Below are positions 26,901-38,799 of a stretch of 64,000 nucleotides of DNA, piece after piece; the stretch's first letter is position 1; the number at the start of each line of letters is the position of its first letter. The stretch spans positions 15,750,307 to 15,814,306 of the forward strand of contig NC_066845.1 of the NCBI RefSeq assembly GCF_001640805.2, in the 5' to 3' direction. Made by a program: the position numbers and the translations under genes. Under the pieces are notes generated by a model. The model was not told the DNA's origin, ran no database searches, and saw only the letters and a program-made list of their open reading frames with translations. The stretch comes from Lates calcarifer. Its lineage: Eukaryota > Chordata > Actinopteri > Centropomidae.

Positions 26901-29900
26901 CCTCGCACTTTCGGCAGCGTGTCCTCCTGCGCCTGGCACCGGATGAGCTGCGGTTGGACGGCAGCTTAACGGCTGACGACGTCCCCATCTTGGGCTTCGG
27001 CCGGTTGGCTGCCCGCTGCTGGAAGACAAATAGTGAGAATGAAGGTGAGACAAAGGTGAGAAAATTGGGAGACAGGATTGTACCTGGAAACCACAACTGT
27101 GTCGTCCACTGTGACAAGGGTGTTTAAGCAAGATATTGGGTGCAGCATACTGCATATAAGTCAACTTATCAGTATGGAGCTGCTGAAATTGAAGTTATTC
27201 CTGACAGTGTTGCACCAACATGATTCAAATTTTCAATTTTAGTCATAATCGGCCATTTCTGCTGCTGTTTGACAAATCCAAGCCAATTTTGAATGTGATG
27301 ATTAAAACAAAAGGGAAGCTTTCAAGGATCCACCTGCTGGAAAAAAAATTAAAGACCAAACATGCTTTCTGTGTTTGTGTTGAAGAGATTTTACAACTCA
27401 TTCAGGGAATGGAGACACAAAGAAACAGGTACTAATAAAGGGTTGTCTTTACATGTCTGCACCAAGCATTAGGGCTGCAACTAATGTTTATTTTCATCAC
27501 TGATTAGGTGTTTTGTCTACAAAATGTCAGAAAATAGCAAAATAAGCAAAGGTGAAATATCTCATTTTGTCTAACCAACAATCCAAAATCTGGAGATATT
27601 TAGTTTACAGTCATGTCAGACAAAGAAGAAAGAAAGATTTCAGAAGCTTGAAACAGGAAATTACTCAATTATCCAATTAGTTGCTACACTAGTGGACACC
27701 AGACATATGGTGGCATTTAGGTGGACAAATATTTGGTGGGCTCCAATGAACAATTATTGATTAATCTAATAATTACCCTCTCAATTTATAGATCAAACAT
27801 TTAGACTAAAATGTCAGAAAATTGTGAAAAATGGTCAATCACAATTTTAAAGAGCTCAAGGTGAAGTCTTTAAATGTTCAGTTTACGGAGATTTATTTAA
27901 TTTAAAAAGTTAATAAATTATCAAAGTAGTTGACAATTAATTTTTTCTTGATCAGATAATCAATTGATAGACTTCTCTTTTTCAGCTGTAGATATTAGAA
28001 TCTAAAATGGCATCAGATGAAATGCTGATGGCAGAAGTTATCAGATCAAAACCTGCTCAACACCTGCCTTATGCTCTGACCTTTTTGGTGAATTACGCAC
28101 ATATACTGTATGCGTGACTCATAGGTGACTGAAAGAAAAGGTAACAAGATGAAACTCATCATATTAGTTAAACTGTACCCGTGACTCATGGGAGTGAATG
28201 AAAGAAAAGGCAGCATGATGATTAAACTCATCTTACAAATTTGCAAGGGAAAGGACCGGGCACCTACACACCACCACCACCACCACCACCAGTACTGAAC
28301 TTTCGATCAACGACCTTAAATTCACATTTGTGATTTTCTAACATTTATTTTTAGTCTCCTCCCTGTTGCCATGGCAGGATTGTAAAGCACTGTGAAAATA
28401 AGACAAATCATAGACCATTTCTGTGATTCTTCTTGTAGCAGGAGAGGTTACCTTGGCAACACATTTGCCTTGCTGGTGGCAACTGTGTGAATAGAGGGCT
28501 GCAAGAGATGGATAAAAATAAGCTCACAATGGAGGTTATTATTTAGTGTGAGGCTGTGAGCACCTTTCCAGCGTCATTTATTCTGACTCTATTACTGGAA
28601 ACTACACACTGCCCACATACTACTGATGACTCTTTGAGTAATTATCACTCAACTCATATTTATGAAACATTAGTATTTTATCAAATAGCTTCTGAGCACA
28701 CATTGATTTCATTTCTGTGTAACAATGCTGGAGGGTTATGGACAGGTTCAACTGGTAAAACAAGATGGAAATAGAACAAGACATTCCAGGCTAACGACAA
28801 TCTAGACTAATGCTTTCTGAATAACATTACATAAAAAGAGGAGAAAGCAGCCCTGACTCTGTTGACTGTGAAAAAATAACCTACTCAGTAGGTTATTAAT
28901 GTTGTCCTGATTTTGTCAGGACAACCTCATAACAACAAGCTCCTTCATGTTTACTAGAAACTGTTCTTCTTAGCACTTTTCCTCAGGCGGATTTTGAAAG
29001 GAGATGATTTGTTTCTATAGATTTACATCACTGAGTTTCTTTTAAATAGCAGATTTTTTCTCTTCAACACAATAGGTTGTTCTTTGCCTGCTGCTGCTGA
29101 TGGAGTATTTATTCAAAATAGGGCTTAATCCATCTGACAGCTTTCCATAACCCATTGGACTACCACGAAAATATGGGAGGGAGACATCAAAAGAAATGAC
29201 TGCTGCTGCTGCTGCTACTGCAGAGATGACTGTCACTGTCAACATCACAGTGTTTTTGGTGCCTCAGCTACCTCATTATTTTCCTGACCTTGTCTGACAC
29301 AACTGTTTTTTCTAATAGCTTACCTAAAGTCAGGTTTGCAGAGCCTCTGAGCAGAGAATCTGATGTCTATGCAAAGCTCTGACCACAACTAATAGTTGAC
29401 TGTCTTCTATTCTCTGAACATCCCAGACCTCTACCTAGCTACTTAAATAGCATAGAACTGTGGCCACAAACAAATCAAACAGCTCTGGCCACTTTGCAGA
29501 GCATGATCGCCAAAGCAACCATCACCTGATCCGTCTTTACTGTGACTCTGTGCAGTAATATGTCAGGAATTTGGGATTGGTTGCTGAGGCCTGTGAACAA
29601 AAACATGGCCTATATTCTCAGCACAGTCTTCTGACTCAGCTTCAACATGGATTTCAGTGGGAGGGAGTCACAAGGCTCATCATCTGCTGCTCATGTACAG
29701 TCAGTGGTCCTTAACACAAATAATAGTGTGTTACTGTCTCCAGTAATGTGTAACAACAGAAGAGGTCAAAATACTCCCTCTGATGAGGAACTGTTAATGG
29801 GCGGTGTGGGTATAAACATTATGTAAGCACAAGGAGCTGGCTCACATGTCAACACTTCTCACATTTCTCCTGAACAGTGCAAGCCAACTGTCTGATGTAG

Positions 29901-30885
29901 ACTTGTGCAATATCCCATAAAAGCCCTGTTACAAAGTATTCTTGCTGTGGATCCCAGTAAAAATGGATTTCATATCACATAAAAACTTTGTGTCTAAGAC
30001 AGTTTGTTAAGTAAGATGTCTAGCAAAAGTCATCAGCATTGTATATCCCTCCTCCCAGTCGAAAACATGGACAAAATGCAGCTGAAACCAAACCAACTAT
30101 AATTTTGCCAGGGGTCTGTGGAGGTCACTGGGACCCCAGTTTGGGAACCCAGTATAAGTAGAGCCACTTCATTGTTCCCTGACCCCATCCCCCCTTCTCA
30201 GTCCCTGCTTCAACAACATTTTGCCTAAAGCCCTCTTAAAGGCACAGGGTGATGAGACAAGTTAAGGAAGTATGAGGAAATTAATCGCAAGAAAAGCATT
30301 TTTTCTGAGAGGAAATATGGGAGGTTAGTGTACATGAGTAAATCACAGTTTTTACGAGCACGAAGTTGGGTGGTCTTACAGCTAAATGGAGGACACTGGG
30401 GTCTGGTCACAGCCACGGATATGTAACATTACTGGAGGTAAATGCTCTGTGTTGAGAGGCGGTCAGTACAAAATGGGTCAGTTGTGGCAAACATGATAGA
30501 TGGTGTCTAAGGAGAAGAGGACACTGTGTTTGGACGGTCAGTATACTGATAAGCTGTCCGTCTCCATTTAACTCCGTGCTATGTTTTAAATGTTTAGCTA
30601 TATATCCCTCTGTAACCCGGTTAACTGTTGAAGAGAGTTTTAAAAGACGCCTTTCTCCTTTCAACTCGACTAAAATTACACAGAAGAAGAAGAGCGGGTG
30701 AAAGCCAAACGTTAACCTGAACCTACTGAAGAAAAACACCATCCAACTCACAAAAGGCTTCCTTCGAAACCGCAAACTAAAGCAACACAGGCACACACTG
30801 AGGTCACATTATGAAATGTAAGAGCTCTGACCTGCTCAGACTCTGAATCATATTCCTCATCGTCTCCGCTCAATGACAAGGCCAT
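20955..30885 (-). CDS. kdm2b: KDM2B, short JmjC-less form (CXXC-PHD-F-box-LRR)
   Basis: KDM2B binds unmethylated CpG islands and recruits the PRC1.1 (PCGF1-BCOR) complex. Ten minus-strand coding exons: 30885-30832 (starts [14 protein letters not shown], like the human short isoform), 27018-26794, 26547-26404, 25558-25472, 25070-24792, 24699-23882, 23683-23520, 23429-23268, 22944-22726 and 21136-20955 (TAG). They total 2334 nt, 777 residues. In order come a complete CXXC finger ([20 protein letters not shown]...SCIMRQC), a PHD finger, an acidic/basic linker, an F-box ([20 protein letters not shown]) and leucine-rich repeats ending EEKLLQKTS. The JmjC demethylase exons of the long form would lie upstream, yet only about 3 kb separates this start from orai1 and no such exon is there. 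Intron 1 (30831-27019) holds repeats and a candidate enhancer. Confidence 0.93.
27470..27985. mobile_element. Teleost MITE, two diverged copies
   Basis: From about 27472 the sequence reads GGGCTGCAACTAATGTTTAT, followed by ATCACTGATTAGG and GTCAGAAAATAGC. This resembles a very common teleost non-autonomous DNA transposon. A second diverged copy begins near 27750 with GATTAATCTAATAATTA and ATGTCAGAAAATTGTG, and ends near 27985. No coding capacity is present. The element lies in kdm2b intron 1. Family name is not assigned. Confidence 0.55.
28112..28236. repeat. Imperfect 67-bp tandem duplication with two AP-1 sites
   Basis: Two copies of a unit share GTGACTCAT, a run GAAAGAAAAGG and AAACTCATC. 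Each copy contains a perfect AP-1 consensus TGACTCA, at 28115-28121 and 28182-28188, 67 bp apart. It lies in kdm2b intron 1. Confidence 0.65.
28267..28292. repeat. (CAC)n trinucleotide run in kdm2b intron 1
   Basis: About eight CAC units, immediately after the AP-1 duplication. Confidence 0.85.
28875..28925. repeat. Two adjacent perfect hairpins
   Basis: AATAACCTAC at 28875-28884 pairs with GTAGGTTATT at 28888-28897 (3-nt loop). Three bases later GTTGTCCTGA at 28901-28910 pairs with TCAGGACAAC at 28916-28925 (5-nt loop). Both 10-bp stems are perfect. They lie in kdm2b intron 1 and have no known assignment. Confidence 0.8.
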
Positions 30886-30949
30886 GGCTCCTCTTTCTCA
30901 TCGTTTGTGAACAGCAGAGAAAACTAACATGGCTGAACAAGGCTCCTCC

Positions 30950-33880
30950 AGACCAGCTCAGCCCCCGTCCCTCCTCCTTCGCATCACACCGACACAGGCA
31001 GCTGCTAGCTGCTAGCTGCTAAGTTCACTGTGCTACGTTCACTAACCATGGGAAACAACAACTTCCTGCTTACTTTATCCACCCACTGCATTCAAACTAC
31101 CAAACAACAGTCGACGATGAAAGTAATAACAGTGACTCCACTCACATTTCAAATGCTTAAGAGTATGTAAAACAGTAACATAAAACAAAAGGTAAGGTAC
31201 ATATAAACCTTTTGTCGCTGCTTAGAGTCGCAAGGACCTTGCCATACCCTGCATCCGTTATTGACGTATGGCGTAAATGCATCATGATGCAACAGGAAAT
31301 GAAGATAAGCAGGTAAGACAAGAAAGTTCACTCCCACACACGTCTCAGTTTGCTTCTGCTGTTTTTCTAATGACTGTACAGGTTCCTCAAAGATTAATTT
31401 GATTTATTTAACATCTTAATCCTTAAAGACTTAGTACGTTACTAATGGTCTCACATTCAAACGACATGCCCTTGAATACGTTTACTTAACATTATGTGAA
31501 GCCTATTAGCCTTGGTGTCAGTAATGATTATTCACGTTTTCCACATATTATGACCCAGTGGCCAATCAGTGTGGTATTTTTTTGACTGGCAAAGTCAGTC
31601 ACCTGATCTCAGTCCACCTGAGCAGGTGTTTTAGGTGAAGTCAAGAGCAAGAGCTAAGTATGGCTGTAGTTCATTGATCATCAATATTTCAAGTGTCCAC
31701 TTATGTCTACAGGTCATAGACCTCGTCACTGATTGCATGAGAGCCATGACAGGCTTGGTTTATTTGTCCAATACATTTTATTCCCCTGAAAATGAAAACA
31801 AGCACTCACACTGCTCATCTGATGTTAATAAACACCCTCAAACCAAAGGCGAGAGTCAGCATTTTAGCCTTTCTTCATTTCAGATTTATTGCACTTGAGT
31901 ACAGAGCCAGCACAACAAGAGATGTGTCACTGACTTACTCAGGACTGAATTGTATGATATAATGATAGTGATTTAATTGTGAGTCATGTAAAAGACCCTC
32001 TGTTTATGGTTTGAAAATGTCGTAATTTGGTGGCATCTGGTGGTAGTATCAAGAATGACGCTATGGCAAACAGTGTGGGAAAACAGCTTGTGTAGTGAAT
32101 CAGTTGTGTGATGTGCCAAGTGTCCATGTAGAGAATCTAAAAGATTTATTTCAGGAATTCATACATGAAATTTGATTTTTTTTCCCCCTCTAACTATGCT
32201 GCTATTATTTTCTTTCATAAAGGGAATGTCAACTCTGTATGTACGATCTCTTACTGTTGCAGTCTGTTTGTCAGAAGGGCCCGATTCATTTTTCTGCCTC
32301 CAGCTCCTTCAGAGTCTGGTGAAATGTGACTACATCTAGACTGTGATAGATGGGGGCAGGAGATCTGCAAAGTTGTATGTGGCAGAGGTCAGATTTCAAT
32401 GTGCTCAAAATTAGAATTGGAAATGTTACACATCTGATTTTATGAGGGACAGTTACATGTCTGTTATGGTTAATCGGTGAGAAATGAACCAAAGTATCTT
32501 ACAAAATGTACTTCTGCTACACCTCTGTGATGAGTGGAGTTTTCTCTGGGGTAATGGAGAACATGCAAACATGCATCTATGTTTGCACAGGCATAAACCA
32601 CCATATGTTTTTACTCTGCTTTTCTATATGATTCTGTATTGCCTTTAAAAAATAAACTCCCCTTTTCTGATTTTTTTTCCCGGAGATATTTTGTGCTTGT
32701 CAGCCCTCAGGTGGTGAAGGACTGCTATGACATTCTATTGCAGCTTTCTCCATTTACTCCCTCTACAGTGGCACCTGAAGCCTATTTTATTATGTTTATT
32801 ATTGTCCAGATAACACAGCTGAGCCATATTGCAGTTCGCTGCTTTTTAACTTTAAAGTGTGCATGTGTCTCTGCATTTGACTTGTGGGATTACATAGTGG
32901 TTACTTTGTTAATTCTGTCCTATGTGCTCAGAGGTGTGAACTTTCACAGGGAGGCCTGCAAAACCTCATCATCAAAACAACCTAAAAGTGGCAGGAGGAC
33001 GTGCTGTTTCTGTGACAAGACATCTCAAAATTTTCCAGTGCTGCTGCAGCACCATGACAGAAATAAACTTTTAGCTTTCTGTTTTTAACTTTAATTCAGT
33101 GGAGTATTTAGGAGTGGGTGCTTGCAGGATTGAATTTACTTTAATTACTGTCAAACAAATCTAATAAATTGTATTTTAATATGTGGAGAGTTGATGTTAA
33201 TTAATTATTAAGTAATATCAGTCAATTACTGTAACAGGAGAAAGGGCAACAACAAATAATTGATTATGTCACTGTGGTGTAAATAAATGTTCACTATTCA
33301 GTAACCTTTTCTTTCTGGCAACGACCTGACTGAGAGAATTTAGAGACTGCTTCAAATAAAAGAGACCACCAGACTTCGGTTAGATTTGTGTATATTTTTG
33401 CTTCATTGTTGTGACTTTCAGCCTGAGATCAGTTTCACCACAGTCATTACAAACTGCTGACGGTAAATCCAGGAAACACTGTCATTACAAACACATACAG
33501 ATGCTAGTGTGGCATAAAAGTGGCACAAAAGTGCACCCTTCTGGTTTATGATGAAGACATTATATTAATAGGGGGAAATGTTGACCAGCCTTATGACAAA
33601 CATTGTCTGTTACTGGCACAAGGAGGCGAACTCCTGCAGCGCATGTGAAGAGCATTGGATTGTGGGTATCTTGTGTTTCCTGATAGACTCTGACAGACAG
33701 TCAGCTGCTGCAGGAAAGTTTTGACATAGTTTGATAGCTTCCCGTGTCTAGTGTTTATTAGATGTTAGCTTGTCGGAACTTCATTTCCGGCGTGCGCTTG
33801 TCATCTATCATCGAGTACCGCCCGGTAAACCAATCCGGTTCATAGCTTTATATTTAATTTAAAACGAAAAAAAGCAAGAA
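30950..33880. other. Interval between kdm2b and orai1
   Basis: It begins with the GC-rich kdm2b promoter flank, including GCTGCTAGCTGCTAGCTGC near 31001. The remainder is AT-rich. Reading frames of up to 149 codons exist (for example 32639-33088) but none has a recognisable domain or splice-supported structure, and none resembles JmjC exons. Close to orai1, an ETS-like TTCCGG at about 33785 suggests a promoter. Confidence 0.5.
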
Positions 33881-33913
33881 CAAAACAACTGGTCACTTGG
33901 AGCAACTTTCGGA

Positions 33914-35993
33914 ATGAGTTTGAACGAGCACTCGTTACAGGCTCTGTCATGGAGAAAACTGTACTTGAGTCGAGCCAAGTTAAAAGCCACCAGTCGCACT
34001 TCAGCTCTGTTGTCGGGCTTCGCAATGGTGAGTTCGCTTTGACTTAAGTGGTTCCACAATATGAACTGCATGAATGCACGCACAGTTTAGGCCACGTCGT
34101 CATGAACCGCACATATGCACATGACGCAGATTATTGTTTTGAAGGGCTGTGGCGGTTCTTACACTGTAGAGGCCTAATGGCAGCTCCTGTGTGTTACTAA
34201 TTACTATTAACGACCATTTTATTTCTGCAAGGACAGTGAACTGAGTCTGTGAGAACAAAAAGGTCACTGTATCAGAAAGAAACAGTCAGTAAGTTAAGTC
34301 ATGTGTGCCATTGCATGAAATGTATCTCATGGTGCGACAGTGTAGTAGGCTACTAGCGAACCGAGTGAAGTACACAGCTTGTGTAAATCTCAGGGGGCTT
34401 GCCTTATGTCTTCACACCCTCAAGTTCATGCTTTTCTTCCGCCGTGACAAGTAGACCGCACAGCAGCACCGCTGAGGCATCCACGCCAACATTCAGCACA
34501 CACACATCAACACCTTCTAATTGCTTAAAATACAAAAGTCCATAATGTGAGCCTGCAGTGCAACCAAGTGTTTGAATATTTGTTTCTAAAACCACACAAA
34601 AATACACCAGTGATTATGATGCCAACACAGTGATTAACAGTAAGATTATAAACTACACGCTCATAATATACACAAACATGCATAGTATTAAACCACACGA
34701 TTTTGTTCTTTACACATTAAACATTTATTGCGTGAAGTTCTCAGAATGTGTTTTTACACAGTATGACATGCATTATCCTACAACATAAGACATTATAAAA
34801 ATATTGCTCCCCTCCTCCTTTGTGAACCTCTTTCAAAAATGTCCACATGCTAAACATTCCTGCATATACACCTACTGTATATACACAGCCCCTGCTCTTC
34901 TCCTGACTCATAGTCAACTCTTTAGAATGACAACTATTTGTGGAAACGTCTGTCCCCTTTTTCATAAACAGTCTTTTTTGTCTCATACTGTTTAATATTT
35001 AATATAACAGCATTGCATTTATTTTTATTGACATAGGGCTTCTGTAGACAGCTGGCTTTACTGTGAGGTGGAGATATCAACATTATTATTGTTATTGTTA
35101 TTTTTCGTTGCGCAAACAGCATCTAGTGAAATCAAACAGTATTGTCAAAGAGACACTTATTTGGCCTTGGATCCCATTTTGGAAACCAGAACATAATGTA
35201 CAGCCTTGGTGCATGTACTGTGAACATAACAGCCTTATTTATTGTGTTATTGATGGAATCTGGATTAAATGATTTAAGGTGGATACTATATTATTTGCAC
35301 AGTTGTCTGTTTATCTTTAGCTATTAGGTGGAGCAGGGTAGATTTGTTCATTTATTTATTAAGTGTCTAGAATATCAGGTAGCCCTTAATACCTGATATT
35401 CTAGACACTTAATAAACACATATATAAACTTTCTTGTTTGATTTTCCCAGGTTGCCATGGTGGAGGTACAGCTGGAGCGGGAGGATACGTATCCTCCAGG
35501 GCTGCTCATAGCCTTCAGTGCCTGTACTACAGTTCTAGTTGCAGTGCACCTCTTTGCCCTGATGATCAGCACCTGCATCCTGCCCAACCTCGAGGCCGTC
35601 AGCAACGTTCACAACCTCAACTCTGTCAACGAGTCTCCCCACGAGCGCATGCACCGCCACATAGAACTGGCCTGGGCTTTCTCCACAGTCATCGGCACCC
35701 TCCTCTTCCTGACAGAGGTGATGCTCCTGTGCTGGGTGAAGTTCTTACCCCTCAAAACCGTGGGAAAAAACGAGACCATAAGTTCTGGTGAGGCTGCAGC
35801 CATTGCTTCCACTTGCATCATGGTGCCTTTTGGAATTGTTTTTATTGTGTTCGCCGTCCACTTTTACCGCACACTGGTCAGTCACAAAACGGACCGACAG
35901 ATCCGAGAGCTGGAGCAGGTCATTCGGCTCCAGAACCAGCTCGACCACAGGGCTGAGAATGACGACCTGAAGGCAGCTGTTCATTTCCCTTGA
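33914..35993 (+). CDS. orai1: Calcium release-activated calcium channel ORAI1
   Basis: ORAI1 forms the pore of the store-operated CRAC channel gated by STIM1. Two coding exons: 33914-34027 and 35451-35993 (TGA), 218 residues. The start [20 protein letters not shown] corresponds to human Met64, the start of the shorter ORAI1-beta form. An in-frame TAA at 33860-33862 rules out an N-terminal extension in this exon. Visible features are the Arg/Lys-rich STIM-coupling segment and TM1 with the selectivity-filter Glu in [10 protein letters not shown]2 to TM4 follow, with the TM2-TM3 loop [19 protein letters not shown], a glycosylation sequon KNETIS in the TM3-TM4 loop, and a C-terminal coiled coil ([20 protein letters not shown]). 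The two-exon structure is that of human ORAI1. The teleost paralogue letter cannot be assigned. Confidence 0.96.
35355..35416. repeat. Perfect 27-bp inverted repeat in orai1 intron 1
   Basis: The arm at 35355-35381 (TTTATTAAGTGTCTAGAATA and onward) is the exact reverse complement of 35390-35416, separated by the 8-nt loop GCCCTTAA. The distal end lies 34 nt upstream of the orai1 exon 2 acceptor at 35451, so the structure covers the likely branch-point region. It may be a tiny palindromic MITE. Confidence 0.9.
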
Positions 35994-38799
35994 TCATAGC
36001 CAAGCAGCATACAACAACACCGGACATTCAGCAGTGCTTTTATTATGAAATCTCCTCTTAAAGCTTTATTTTTAATGTCTAAGAACTATACTCGGATGCT
36101 TTTTTTTTTTTAATTGCAAGCTTCATCTGTCGAGTGTTGCAGGTTTTGACTCAGTCCACTTTTGGATAATGCATGCGCACCAACTTCAACCTATTATATA
36201 TTGGGAAATACTTTTACCTTTAACTTGAAGGTACATCTTTTGCTCTCAGGTACTAGCATTTCAGTGGCTTACAGAATAACATATCATACTCTAACATTAC
36301 ACATTTTAAGGCTTAAGTCTCTAAAGGACTTCTCATGGGCACTTGAGTGCATCTGAGTGATACCCATTCATTTTGCTTTTTTTATGAAGTAACAGTACAA
36401 AGCTGGCTACTGATGGTATCAGAAACATGTACTATAGTAAAGAATAATTTGTTGCTGTTTAGTTGTAAACAACAGTACATAATATCATCCATACTTGTAA
36501 AATCTGGGTCAAATTGAAGATCCACGTCAGAGCCAAACAATAACAATAGATTAAAGGTGCACTTCCTTCTTTGTTTGAATATGACAAGGCAAGAAATTCT
36601 TTTCAATATTCATGTAGGTGATGTCTGCAATGAACAGTGGTGCTGTCCTTTCTTCAGGTTTTCTTTTAGTAATTTGCTGGCTATCTTAGCTGTAACTCTT
36701 TTTGCTGGCCTATTTTAGCTGAAGCTAAAACTCTCTTTCTTTAAACTTATAAGTTTAAGGAGTTCATTCTGTGCTACTGATGGAGGTATACTGTAAAACC
36801 TGTCACCACCACAGCATCCACCTGTGGACTTTATAGCATCATGATTTCATTTGAATTCTTCTGTTCTTTCACAAGCCTGGCTTTAAATCAGGTTCTGTAG
36901 GGAGCATTACCAAGCCTTTATCATCAATACAGACGTTCATATTCAACATGTGAATTGTCTGAATTAAATGTCATTTGTATTAGAATCACAATCTCCTTGC
37001 TTTCAAACCAAAATTATGGAAGGAGTTGCATCCTTTCAAAACATTCTGCAGTCCTTTGTGCGCTGGTTTTGTTCATACTCACACATGCATCCTCACTGGA
37101 CTGAATGGTTGCTTAACTTTTTAATTTCCCCTAGTTCCCACTTTTTTTAGGTTGTGTCGTATGTTTGCACCTTTCATTTTCCCTCAGAAAGATTTTTCAG
37201 TCTTCTGAACAATTTCAATTGTACCACTTGCACAATCCACGTTTTGAAGATTATGATTTGAGCAAAACACTGTTCTCAGCTCTCTATCAAAACAAATAAA
37301 ATTAATTAATGTTAACATCCAACAGTATTTGTGTGCAACCTGAGGAAACATTTCTTTAAAATAAATGCTGGCCAGGGAATGCTTTTAACCAAATTGTGTT
37401 ATTGCAGTGCACATATTTTTATAGTGACGGTATGGTGAGGATGAATATGAATATTTAAGGGCAGCATTTTGAGCTTGATGGTTGAGTTTGTGTAAGACAG
37501 ATTTTTCTTCTCTCAGAGGAGTCATGCTCTTGTAAAACAATATTGGGTGGAAATTTGAGAAATCTGCTCAATTTTAAAGTTGCTTTTGCCATTCTGTAAT
37601 CCAAAAAAGTTACTGGTTTTGAAGAAGTATTGTTAAATGTATTATTACAACAAATGCACATATGTGAAATTTTGTGTATAAATTTGTATGTTTTGTACTA
37701 TGAGTAGTTTACAAGCTTGAGCATGTTCACACATTGTTTAGGTTACAGATGTTTTTAAGTGTGTTGTCCTGTGGTGCATTGTTGAATTGTTCCTTTTGGA
37801 TTTTGACCATTTTGTTTACTTTTGTTTTTGTTTTTAAAATTGGCACAGAAACTCAGAAGAAGTACAGTCATGTAGTGTTGGAGAGAAATTCATTATCAGT
37901 AGTTATTCTCTCATGTGATGCTGTCATTTTCATATCTCAGATTCTACATCCCAGAATATGTTGAATTAGCATAATCCTACACAACATGAAAATATGCATT
38001 TTTACTAGTAATAGTAATACTGTAATACTGTGTTTATACCAAAGTAATGCTATGATCATTATTGCAATATCAGTTTTGTCTTTCTTATCCACCTCCTACA
38101 CATGGTTTATGGTGAGTCATGGTAATGTAATAGCTTCTGTAGACCACAAACTCCCTATATTTGCATTTGAATGATCCTGACCAGATGATTATATCTCTGG
38201 GACACAGAACAGAGAACAAGGAGCTGAGACTATAAATGATGATTACAACTCTCCAACACACTGCCAATGGTGTTTCTGTTTTTTAAATGCAGGTTGTCTG
38301 CACATACTCATAACACTTCTAATGGGAATATTCTACATGTGCTTTCTTTAAAAATAGATGAATGCAAGCAGAGGCATGTTTCTTTGGTTCATTTTTGTGG
38401 TTTATTTATTTAACCCAGTGTATGTTACTGTATATAGGGAGGTTCCACTGTTTGTGTGAATACACAGCTTTAAAGTGAATTATTAGCAAATACTGTATTT
38501 TTAAGTTTTACTCGTGTGGTGTTAGCAGCTCAAGAGGCTGCAGCTTTTTAACCTGGGAGGATTCACCAGGATCTACATTGCCAGTTTGAATAAAACATAT
38601 TTGAGATGATTTGTGAGTGTCATATTTGTATTTATTGTATTTATTTGTGTATTTGCATATATAAAAATACCAGGAAAAATAAACATAACAACATAATCTC
38701 ACACAAAAAATCAGTTTTAAACTATGAAGTCCAAAGGAGTAGCACACAGGAAATGCGTCCAGACATGTACTTTCAGTCAGTCAGAGCCACACGCATGCA
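35994..38799. other. orai1 3' UTR and convergent poly(A) signals with rhof
   Basis: The long AT-rich tail of orai1 contains no coding exon and ends with AATAAA at 38589-38594. On the opposite strand rhof has AATAAA at 38636-38631 and 38645-38640. The two transcripts therefore probably end within a few tens of bases of each other or overlap tail to tail. Confidence 0.6.

Noticed and set aside
32639..33088. 149-codon frame between kdm2b and orai1
   Set aside because: No recognisable domain, no Kozak or splice support, AT-rich composition; likely chance.
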